Source of the DNA: Microbacterium sp.
Lineage (GTDB): Bacteria; Actinomycetota; Actinomycetes; Actinomycetales; Microbacteriaceae
DNA: 9,422 nt
Direction of reading: 5' to 3'
NCBI RefSeq assembly: GCF_003248605.1
Contig: NZ_QFPF01000099.1
Coordinates: forward strand, 1 to 9,422
The notes under the pieces are model-generated. The model searched no databases. It worked only from the letters and a program-made list of their open reading frames with translations, and had not been told where the DNA came from. Within the stretch, counting starts at the first letter, position 1. Every line of letters begins with the position of its first letter. The position numbers and the translations under genes were made by a program. Shown in pieces: positions 1 to 5,752 of the stretch.

Positions 1-321
1 CGGGAGCACGGCGTGGCGATCGAGACGCAGATCGACGTACCCGACGTCGCCCACCCCGGCATGCTCGTGCTCGTGCACCGTCTCGACGACGGGCTCGGCG
101 ACGAGGGCGCGCCGATCCAGCTCACGGTGCTGAACTTCACGGCGGAACCCATCGAGGGAACCGTCCACAGCGAGCAGCTGCCTGTGCGGCACGCCGTGGT
201 GGACGCGCAGACGCACGAGGTGGTCAGCCGGGTCGACGATCTGCAGAGCTTCATCGTGCACCTCGAGCCCTACGGCGGCCTGTTCCTGCTGCTCACCGAG
301 GAGGAACCGGCGGCGTCCTGA
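1..321 (+). CDS. treS: Trehalose synthase (maltose alpha-D-glucosyltransferase), C-terminal fragment
   Basis: The frame is open from base 1, so the gene starts left of the window; 106 residues are visible before the TGA at 319-321. Trehalose synthase interconverts maltose and trehalose in the cytoplasm by intramolecular transglucosylation. The GH13 barrel is outside the window. What is seen is the C-terminal beta-sandwich typical of actinobacterial TreS: a start like REHGVAIET, then MLVLVHRLDDG, LTVLNFTAEPIEGTVHSE, and an ending PYGGLFLLL. The stretch 'HRLDDG...VLNF...GTV.SE...VDDL.SF...L.PYGG' is what I remember from TreS proteins; this is recognition from memory, not a search. It is the only + strand gene and converges on the catabolic cluster, so it is probably unrelated to it in function. 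Another GH13 enzyme with a similar C-terminal domain is the main alternative. Confidence 0.72.
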   Translation, partial: REHGVAIETQIDVPDVAHPGMLVLVHRLDDGLGDEGAPIQLTVLNFTAEPIEGTVHSEQLPVRHAVVDAQTHEVVSRVDDLQSFIVHLEPYGGLFLLLTEEEPAAS

Positions 322-367
322 CGGACGGGCGCGTGCGGACTGACGCGGCACCTGTGCCGTGCGGGGT

Positions 368-420
368 GTGTCCCACTTTCTGTCGCCCTGGCGGCTCGCC
401 AGCGACAGAAAGTGGGACAC
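368..420. terminator. Perfect 19-bp inverted repeat between convergent genes, likely bidirectional terminator
   Basis: The left arm 368-386 reads GTGTCCCACTTTCTGTCGC and the right arm 402-420 is its exact reverse complement. A second, shorter pairing lies inside: CTGGCG at 388-393 with CGCCAG at 397-402. It sits between the trehalose synthase stop (321) and the stop of the FAH-family gene on the other strand (471), where a two-way terminator is expected. No T-tract follows on either side, so it is not a classic intrinsic terminator, although actinobacterial terminators often lack one. The length and perfection of the arms would also fit a dispersed intergenic repeat. The hairpin itself is certain; its role is inferred. 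Confidence 0.6.
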
Positions 421-470
421 CCAAAGGAGCGGGTGCGGGGGTCCGGGCGGGGTGCGGGGTCAGGCCGGGA

Positions 471-1319
471 TCAGGCCGGGTCGAACACGCGCAGGGTGTT
501 GCGCAGGGCGCCGATACCCTCGACGCTGACGACGACGTGCGCGCCGTCGTCGAGGTAGCGCGGCGGTGTCATGCCCTGCCCGACACCGCCTGGTGTGCCC
601 GTGGCGATCAGATCACCCGGGCTCAGCGTCACGATGCGCGACACGTACGCCACGAGGTCGGCGGGGTCGAACACGAGATCGGATGCTGTCGCGTCCTGCA
701 CGCGCGCCCCGTCCACGGTGGTGGTCAGCCGGGGCGCCTGCGGCATCTCGTCGGGCGTGACGAGGACCGGGCCGAGCGGCGTGGAGTCTTCGAAGGTCTT
801 GCCCTGCAGCCACTGCGTCGTGCGGTACTGATGCCCGCGCACCGTCACATCGTTCATCGCCGTGTACCCGGCGATCGCCGAGCCCGCCTGTTCGCGATCT
901 GCATGGCGCACCGTCGCGCCGACGACCACCACGAGCTCGGCCTCCCAGTCCACGGTGTCGGCCGCTTCTCGCGGGATGAGGATGTCATCGCCCGCCCCGA
1001 TCAACGCCTCGGCGTACTTCGCGAAGAGCGTGGGGTGCTCGGGCACCTCCCGGCCCATCTCGACGATGTGCTCGCGGTAGTTCAGCCCGACGCACACGAT
1101 CTTGCCGGGAGTCGGCACGACCGGCGCGAACGCCGAGATCGACAACGACGAGAGGGGATGCCGTGGCCCGGCCGCCGCGGCCGCGCGGGAACGCCAGTCG
1201 GGTCTCGAGAGCAGTGCCCCGACATCCGGCATCCCGTCGATGACGATGGCCACGCCCTCGGCGGGATCGATGAGCGCGGCCGAGGTGCCGCCGGACAGGC
1301 GGAGTGTGGCGAGCCTCAC
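471..1319 (-). CDS. Fumarylacetoacetate hydrolase (FAH) family protein, likely acylpyruvate hydrolase
   Basis: This protein has 282 residues, a usual length for single-subunit FAH-fold hydrolases such as fumarylpyruvate hydrolase. Residues 1-70 form a short N-terminal domain and the FAH fold follows. Visible family motifs are CVGLNYREHIVEMG at 76-89 (with H84 in the catalytic loop), DWEAELVVVVG at 124-134 and D157 in GYTAMNDVT (the acidic metal-binding set), QGKTFEDSTPLGP at 172-184 and GDLIATGTPGGVG at 236-248. Such enzymes use Mg2+ or Mn2+ to cleave acylpyruvates. The start is GTG at 1319-1317, and its GTGA overlaps the stop of the RidA-like gene by 4 bases, so translation is probably coupled. 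As last gene of the cluster it is a good candidate for splitting maleyl- or fumarylpyruvate into pyruvate and a C4 diacid. The substrate cannot be read from sequence; a decarboxylase or hydratase of the same fold is possible. Confidence 0.85.
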   Translation of the reverse strand: MRLATLRLSGGTSAALIDPAEGVAIVIDGMPDVGALLSRPDWRSRAAAAAGPRHPLSSLSISAFAPVVPTPGKIVCVGLNYREHIVEMGREVPEHPTLFAKYAEALIGAGDDILIPREAADTVDWEAELVVVVGATVRHADREQAGSAIAGYTAMNDVTVRGHQYRTTQWLQGKTFEDSTPLGPVLVTPDEMPQAPRLTTTVDGARVQDATASDLVFDPADLVAYVSRIVTLSPGDLIATGTPGGVGQGMTPPRYLDDGAHVVVSVEGIGALRNTLRVFDPA

Positions 1320-1726
1320 GCGGCGGCCCCGCTCAGCACGGCCACACCGGCGATCTCGATCATCGCCTCGGGCTGCCAGAGACGCGTGATGCCGATGCCC
1401 GCCATCGCGGGATAGTGCGCGCCCGCGAGTTCGCGCCAGGCCGCACCGATCTCACGCCCGTGCGCCTGATAGTCCTCGACGTCGGTGAGGTAGATGGTCA
1501 CGCTCACGAGGTCGGTCGGCACACCCCCGGCCTCGGCGAGCGCCGTCAGGAGATTCGCGAATGCCTGACGGAACTGGGCGACGATGTCGCCGTCCACGAT
1601 CGATCCGTCGGGCAGCATCGCCGTCTGGCCCGCAAGGTGCACGGTGTCCGTGCCCGACGCGACGACCGCGTGGGAGAAGCCCGAGGCGCGGGCGAGAGAG
1701 GTCGGGTTGACGAGGCGATGCGACAT
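1316..1726 (-). CDS. RidA/YjgF/UK114-family protein, possible enamine/imine deaminase
   Basis: This protein has 136 residues, close to the usual 125-135 of the Rid family, whose trimers hydrolyse reactive enamines/imines or, in 2-aminomuconate deaminase, act inside aromatic degradation. Family features seen are VHLAGQTAMLPDGSIV (29-44), the helix QFRQAFANLLTALAEAGG (51-68), VSVTIYLTDVEDY (74-86) and MIEIAGVAVL (122-131). The arginine that binds the substrate carboxylate in E. coli RidA (Arg105 in its PAR motif) aligns with M108 in YPAM here, so this is not a standard RidA. The ATG at 1726 starts the conserved N-terminus; a longer open frame extends upstream but would overlap the monooxygenase. 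The ribosome site (GAAAG) is weak. It lies 14 bases after the monooxygenase and overlaps the next gene by 4. A job in releasing ammonia from a ring-opened amino acid is inference from context. Confidence 0.85.
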   Translation of the reverse strand: MSHRLVNPTSLARASGFSHAVVASGTDTVHLAGQTAMLPDGSIVDGDIVAQFRQAFANLLTALAEAGGVPTDLVSVTIYLTDVEDYQAHGREIGAAWRELAGAHYPAMAGIGITRLWQPEAMIEIAGVAVLSGAAA

Positions 1727-1740
1727 GGGCGTCTTTCGGA

Positions 1741-4155
1741 TCAGTGCGCGACCGCAGCGGCGGCCACGCTCTCGGTGTTCGGGAGGGACTCGGACGGGGC
1801 GGAAGGGGTCCATCGTCGGTGCACGAGCGCATCCGGCTCCGCGACCCCACCCAGGTGCAGGCGTGGACGCACGGCGTCGGTGCGCGCGGTCGGGGGCTTG
1901 CGGCGCCCCGCGCGGTACGGCAGCGGCCACGCGGCGCCCGGCCCCCGGTAGTCCTGCTCGGCGGCGGCGTGCAGCGTGAACTGCGGGTCGTAGAGATGCG
2001 TGCGCCCGAGGGCGCAGAGGTCGGCGCGGCCCGCGAGGATGAGCGAATTGACATCGTCGTGCGACGAGATGGCCCCGACCGCGATGACCGGCACCCCGCG
2101 CCGCGCCGCCACCCGATTGCGGATCGCGTCGGCGAACGGCGCCTGGAAGCTGCGTCCGTACGCCGGCGCCTCGTGCCCCACGACCTGCCCGCTCGAGACG
2201 TCGATCGCGGCCGCACCGTGGTCGATGAAGGCGGACGCGATCGCGACGGCGTCATCGATCTCGACGCCACCCGGCGCCCAGTCCACCGCGGACAGACGCA
2301 CCGTCACGGGGATCCGCTCCGGGAGCGCCGCGCGGACGGCGTCGAAGACCTCGAGCGGAAAGCGCAGCCGGTTCTCGAGCGACCCGCCGTATTCATCGGT
2401 GCGGCGGTTGGCCAGGGGTGAGAGGAAGGAGGAGAGCAGATAGCCGTGGGCGGCGTGAACCTCGACGAGGTCGAAGCCCGCCGAGTCCGCTCGCTGCGCC
2501 GCCGCCGCGAACTCGGCGATGATCGTATCCATCTCGGTGCGCTCGATCTCGCGCGGCACGGCGCCGTCCTCTTTATAGGGCACCGCGGACGGACCGACCG
2601 GCTGCCACCCGCCCTCGTCGAGCGGCTCGTCGATGCCCTCCCACATGAGGCGTGTCGAGCCCTTGCGCCCGGAATGGCCGAGCTGGGCCCCGATCTTGGC
2701 GTCGCTGTGGGTATGCACGAAGTCGACGATGCGTCGGTAGGCCGCGGCCTGCTCGTCGGTGTACAGGCCCGTGCAGCCGAGGGTGATGCGCCCGGTGGGT
2801 GAGGTGCCGATCATCTCGGTCATCACCAGCCCTGCTCCGCCCTGCGCCTTCGAGCCCAGGTGCACGAGGTGGAAGTCGTTCGGCACGCCCTCCGTGGCCG
2901 AGTACATGTCCATGGGCGAGACGATCACGCGGTTGGCCAGTTCGAGCTCGCCGATGCGGGCCGGCTGGAACATCGCGGGGGCGGGTCGACGCTGCCCGAC
3001 CGCGGCCGCGAAGTCGGCGTCGATCAGGGCGGCGAAGTCGGGATCGCGCAGCGCCAGACCTTCTCGGGTGATCCGCCGGCTGCGGGTCAACAGATTGAAC
3101 GCGAACTGCAGCGGCCCCTGACGCGTGTACTGACCGATGTTCTCGAACCACTCCAGGCTGGCTTGGGCCGCGCGCTGAGTCGACAGGACGACGGGCCGGC
3201 GCTCACCGTCGTAGGCAGCGAGAGCGGATGCGACATCCGCGTTCTCGTTCATCGCCGCCGCCAGAGCCAGCGCGTCCTCCAGCGCGAGCTTGGTGCCCGA
3301 TCCGATGGAGAAGTGCGCCGTGTGCGCGGCGTCACCCACGAGCACGACATTGCCCCGATGCCAGCGGTCGTTGCGCACCGTCGTGAAGGTCAGCCACCGC
3401 GAATTGTTGGCCTGGATGCCGTGCCCGCCCAGCTCGTCGGCGAACAGCTCGGCGATGCGGGCGATCGACGCCTCGTCATTCTGCCCCGCCCGCAGATCGG
3501 ACGAGGCGATGTCCGCGAAACCCCGTTCCCAGACGTCGGGATGCATCTCGACGATGAGGGTGCTCTGCTCGGCGGAGAAGGGATACCCGTGGATCTGCAT
3601 GACACCGTAGGGCGTCTGCTTCACGACGAAGGTGAACGCCTCGAAGACCCGATCGGTGGCGAGCCAGATGTACTTGGATCGGCGGGGATCAAGGGAGGCG
3701 CCGAAGTCCGTGGCATAGCGGGCCCGCGTAGCGGAGTTCAGGCCGTCGCTCGCGACCACCAGGTCGTACTCGGCCGAGAGCTGCTCGACGTCGGGGGCGA
3801 CCGTGCGAAAACGCACATCGACACCGAGGGCCTCGCATCGCGCCTGGAGGAGTTGCAGCAGGCGTTTCCTGCTGAGCGCCGAGAAACCTTGGCCTCCCAC
3901 CTGCACGACCTCGCCGCCGTAGTGGATGTCGATGTCGTTCCAGTGCGCCATCTCGGCCGCCATGCCGGCGAGCATCGCGGGATCGGCTGCTCGGATGCCC
4001 GCGATCGTCTCGTCACTGAAGACCACGCCGAAACCGAAAGTGTCGTCGGGGGCGTTGCGCTCCCACACCGTGATCTCGTGGGTCGGGTCGAGCTGTTTCA
4101 TGAGGACGGCGAAGTAGAGGCCGCCGGGGCCTCCTCCGATGATGGCGATGCGCAC
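1741..4155 (-). CDS. Fused FAD monooxygenase / Old Yellow Enzyme-type oxidoreductase (2-aminobenzoyl-CoA monooxygenase/reductase or salicylyl-CoA 5-hydroxylase family)
   Basis: This 804-residue protein has two domains. Residues 1-380 are a class A flavin monooxygenase: GGGPGG (7-12) binds the FAD ADP moiety, DLVVASDG (131-138) is the DG motif and NVVLVGDAAHTAHFSIGSG (269-287) the GD motif. Residues 394-740 are an Old Yellow Enzyme (OYE) barrel: FQPARIGELELANRVIVSPM, GAQLGHSGRKGS (489-500), and HAAHGYLLSSFLSP (567-580, the paired histidines) followed by RRTDEYGGSLENR. The four-cysteine Fe-S motif of dienoyl-CoA reductases is absent. This fusion is known from Azoarcus 2-aminobenzoyl-CoA monooxygenase/reductase and from salicylyl-CoA 5-hydroxylases; both hydroxylate C5 of an aryl-CoA. 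Kynureninase and an aryl-CoA ligase nearby favour anthraniloyl-CoA. The start is GTG at 4155 with GAGGAG (4161-4166) five bases upstream. The last 60 residues, rich in P, R and A, lie beyond the barrel. Whether it hydroxylates only or also reduces the ring cannot be told from sequence. Confidence 0.88.
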   Translation of the reverse strand: MRIAIIGGGPGGLYFAVLMKQLDPTHEITVWERNAPDDTFGFGVVFSDETIAGIRAADPAMLAGMAAEMAHWNDIDIHYGGEVVQVGGQGFSALSRKRLLQLLQARCEALGVDVRFRTVAPDVEQLSAEYDLVVASDGLNSATRARYATDFGASLDPRRSKYIWLATDRVFEAFTFVVKQTPYGVMQIHGYPFSAEQSTLIVEMHPDVWERGFADIASSDLRAGQNDEASIARIAELFADELGGHGIQANNSRWLTFTTVRNDRWHRGNVVLVGDAAHTAHFSIGSGTKLALEDALALAAAMNENADVASALAAYDGERRPVVLSTQRAAQASLEWFENIGQYTRQGPLQFAFNLLTRSRRITREGLALRDPDFAALIDADFAAAVGQRRPAPAMFQPARIGELELANRVIVSPMDMYSATEGVPNDFHLVHLGSKAQGGAGLVMTEMIGTSPTGRITLGCTGLYTDEQAAAYRRIVDFVHTHSDAKIGAQLGHSGRKGSTRLMWEGIDEPLDEGGWQPVGPSAVPYKEDGAVPREIERTEMDTIIAEFAAAAQRADSAGFDLVEVHAAHGYLLSSFLSPLANRRTDEYGGSLENRLRFPLEVFDAVRAALPERIPVTVRLSAVDWAPGGVEIDDAVAIASAFIDHGAAAIDVSSGQVVGHEAPAYGRSFQAPFADAIRNRVAARRGVPVIAVGAISSHDDVNSLILAGRADLCALGRTHLYDPQFTLHAAAEQDYRGPGAAWPLPYRAGRRKPPTARTDAVRPRLHLGGVAEPDALVHRRWTPSAPSESLPNTESVAAAAVAH

Positions 4156-4186
4156 GCGTGCTCCTCGGTGATGTCGGATGTCGGGG

Positions 4187-5068
4187 TCAGCGCGCGGAAC
4201 GGCGCCGGATCATGCCCTGCTGGGCGACGGAGGCGAGGTGCACGCCGCCACGAGTGTGGAATTCGCCCCGCACGAGCGCGCGGCCGTGCGCGAAGGAGGT
4301 CGCCGTCAGGGTGCACAGCACCCAGTCGTCGAGCCGCGCGTCCGCATGCAGCCACATCGAGTGGTCGAGACTCGCGGTGACCAGGTCGGTATCGGCCCAC
4401 GCCAGCCCCTGCGCCTTGAGCACCGGTTCGAGCATCGCGTAGTCGCACACGTAGATCAGGGCGAGGCGGTGCAGCGCGGGGTCATCGGGCAGCGACCCGA
4501 GAGCGCGGATCCACAACCGCACCTCCGGAGCGCGATCCTCGGCGGGGACGTCGTAGTGTGCCTCGCCGATGTGCCGGACATCGAAGCTGCGCCCGTCCGC
4601 CCAGTAGCGCGCCGCCGCGCCCTCGAGGTGCGCGACGCGCTCGGCGCTGCTGGGCACCTCGTCGGGAGGGGGCACGTCGACCGGCATCGCCGCGGCGATG
4701 ACGTCGGAGCTCTCGCCCGTGTGGAAGGAGCAGATCGCGGTGAAGACGATGGCACCGTCGGCGGAGGCGAGCACCCGCCGGGACGAGTACGAACGACCGT
4801 CGCGCAGTGTCTCGACGTCGTAGCGAAGATCGGCCCCGATCGCCGCGGGCGCGACGAAGACGGAGTGCATCGCGTGCAGCGTCCGGTCCGCCGTCACGGT
4901 CATGGTGGCCGCGGCGGCAGCCTGCGCGAGCAGATCGCCGCCGTAGGCCTTGGGCCAGGGCACAGGCTGGGTCGTCGCAGTGAAGGCCGATGTGCGAGGT
5001 GGTTCCGCGACCGCCCGCGTCAGCGGGCGCAGGGCGACGGCATCCAGGAACCCGACGGTGCCGCTCAT
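4187..5068 (-). CDS. Acyl-CoA thioesterase II (TesB-type double hotdog)
   Basis: This protein has 293 residues, matching TesB-type thioesterases (about 285-300). Two hotdog repeats are visible. The first has AYGGDLLAQAAAAA (41-54), where most family members have GGQ, then HAMHSVFVAPA (66-76) and GRSYSSRRV (91-99). The second has SLDHSMWLHADARLDDWVL (233-251). The catalytic trio known from E. coli TesB (Asp, Thr/Ser, Gln) corresponds to D235, a threonine in LTATS (254-258) and Q283 in VAQQG. The start is the ATG at 5068, whose ATGA overlaps the cupin stop; a longer upstream frame lacks family similarity and would run into the cupin. In this cluster the likely job is to release CoA from the hydroxylated aryl-CoA, as needed before ring cleavage of a free acid. 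The physiological substrate is inferred; TesB-type enzymes are often promiscuous. Confidence 0.87.
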   Translation of the reverse strand: MSGTVGFLDAVALRPLTRAVAEPPRTSAFTATTQPVPWPKAYGGDLLAQAAAAATMTVTADRTLHAMHSVFVAPAAIGADLRYDVETLRDGRSYSSRRVLASADGAIVFTAICSFHTGESSDVIAAAMPVDVPPPDEVPSSAERVAHLEGAAARYWADGRSFDVRHIGEAHYDVPAEDRAPEVRLWIRALGSLPDDPALHRLALIYVCDYAMLEPVLKAQGLAWADTDLVTASLDHSMWLHADARLDDWVLCTLTATSFAHGRALVRGEFHTRGGVHLASVAQQGMIRRRSAR

Positions 5069-5508
5069 GAGCGGCGGAAGCCGACGAGCAGATCGTCGGC
5101 GACGTCGGGAAGATTGACCACGATGTTCTCGGGTGTGCGCGCGGTCAGCCACACCAGGTCGTCGGTCGTGCTCATGTTGGCCTCGACGTGCGGCATGAAC
5201 GGCGGGACGAAGACGAAGTCGCCCGGTCGCATGTCGATGAACTGCGCGAAGTCCTCGCCGAAGTAGATGCGTGCCGAGCCTCGCAGCACGTACCCACCCG
5301 TCTCGGCCTCGCCGTGATGGTGCGGCAGCGAGCGGTACCCGGGATCGTTGCTGACCTGGCCGAACCAGATCCTCGTCGCCGGAGTGTGCTGCGCGCTCAC
5401 GCCGGAGACGCGGTGGGCGCCACCCGAGTCAGGGGTGTCACCGTGGAGCTCGGCTCCGCGCGTGACGACCGGCACGACGGTCGGGATGTCGGCTGCGACA
5501 TCGTTCAT
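5065..5508 (-). CDS. Small single-domain cupin, candidate ring-cleavage dioxygenase
   Basis: This protein has 147 residues and one cupin barrel. Motif 1 is GYRSLPHHHGEAETGGYVLRG, in which the HxH and the following glutamate (PHHHGEAE) supply metal ligands. Motif 2 is GDFVFVPPFMPHVEAN, matching the consensus G-x5-P-x-G-x2-H-x3-N except for F in place of the second glycine. With three histidines and a glutamate available it should bind a metal such as Fe(II). AGGAG (5515-5519) lies six bases before the ATG, and the stop overlaps the thioesterase start. It is far smaller than bicupin gentisate dioxygenases (about 350 residues) and shorter than 3-hydroxyanthranilate 3,4-dioxygenase (about 175). 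No other protein in the window looks able to open an aromatic ring, so a role in cleaving 5-hydroxyanthranilate or a similar aminophenol acid is suggested. It could instead be a sensor or accessory cupin. Fold certain, function open. Confidence 0.82.
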   Translation of the reverse strand: MNDVAADIPTVVPVVTRGAELHGDTPDSGGAHRVSGVSAQHTPATRIWFGQVSNDPGYRSLPHHHGEAETGGYVLRGSARIYFGEDFAQFIDMRPGDFVFVPPFMPHVEANMSTTDDLVWLTARTPENIVVNLPDVADDLLVGFRRS

Positions 5509-5528
5509 GATCTGCTCCTGGTGGGGCG

Positions 5529-5732
5529 CTACGCGCCGAGGTCGGTGAGGTGTTCGAGGGTCAATCCGAGGTCGGTCACCGCGACCCCGAGCGCGGCGAC
5601 ACCGGACAGCAGCGCCGCCCGCGTCGAGGGAGCGAGGTCGTCGGCACCGGCGAAGTCCTTGACCTCGCGATAGACGGCGAGCAGGCGCGTCTCGGCGTCG
5701 GTGAGCGGCGTGCCGATCAGGTCGGTGGTCAT
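5529..5732 (-). CDS. Small unknown protein embedded between ligase and cupin genes
   Basis: This protein has 67 residues and I do not recognise its family. GAGAGGA at 5738-5744 sits five bases before the ATG at 5732, and the TAG stop (5529-5531) lies 20 bases before the cupin start, so it fits the spacing of the operon exactly. An alternative ATG at 5756-5754 overlaps the ligase stop as ATGA and would add eight residues (75 in total); I prefer the later start for its ribosome site. The protein looks helical: a helix around 12-27 (AETRLLAVYREVKDF), a break at DDLAPS, then a helix of about 25 residues rich in alanine, leucine and glycine (38-62). It has no cysteine, no signal peptide and no clear membrane segment, since the second helix ends in acidic residues. 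A small subunit or partner of the cupin or ligase is the natural guess, without direct evidence. Confidence 0.68.
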   Translation of the reverse strand: MTTDLIGTPLTDAETRLLAVYREVKDFAGADDLAPSTRAALLSGVAALGVAVTDLGLTLEHLTDLGA

Positions 5733-5752
5733 CGTGGTCCTCTCTGCGTCCC

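Noticed and set aside
368..420. CRISPR unit, tRNA or insertion-sequence end as explanation of the inverted repeat
   Set aside because: There is a single hairpin with no spacer series, no cloverleaf and no transposase or target duplication nearby.
460..480. Direct repeat TCAGGCCGGG, twice in a row at the end of the FAH-family gene
   Set aside because: It is only two 10-base copies one base apart in GC-rich sequence; it duplicates a TGA but has no evident function.
2860..4380. Long open frame on the + strand opposite the fused monooxygenase
   Set aside because: It is a GC-driven antisense frame: rich in R, H, G and D, without recognisable motifs, and opposite a gene with clear FAD and OYE motifs.
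5065..5508. Naming the cupin gentisate 1,2-dioxygenase or 3-hydroxyanthranilate 3,4-dioxygenase
   Set aside because: It is far too short for a bicupin gentisate dioxygenase, and its motifs do not let me assign it to the 3-hydroxyanthranilate enzyme; no kynurenine 3-hydroxylase is visible either.
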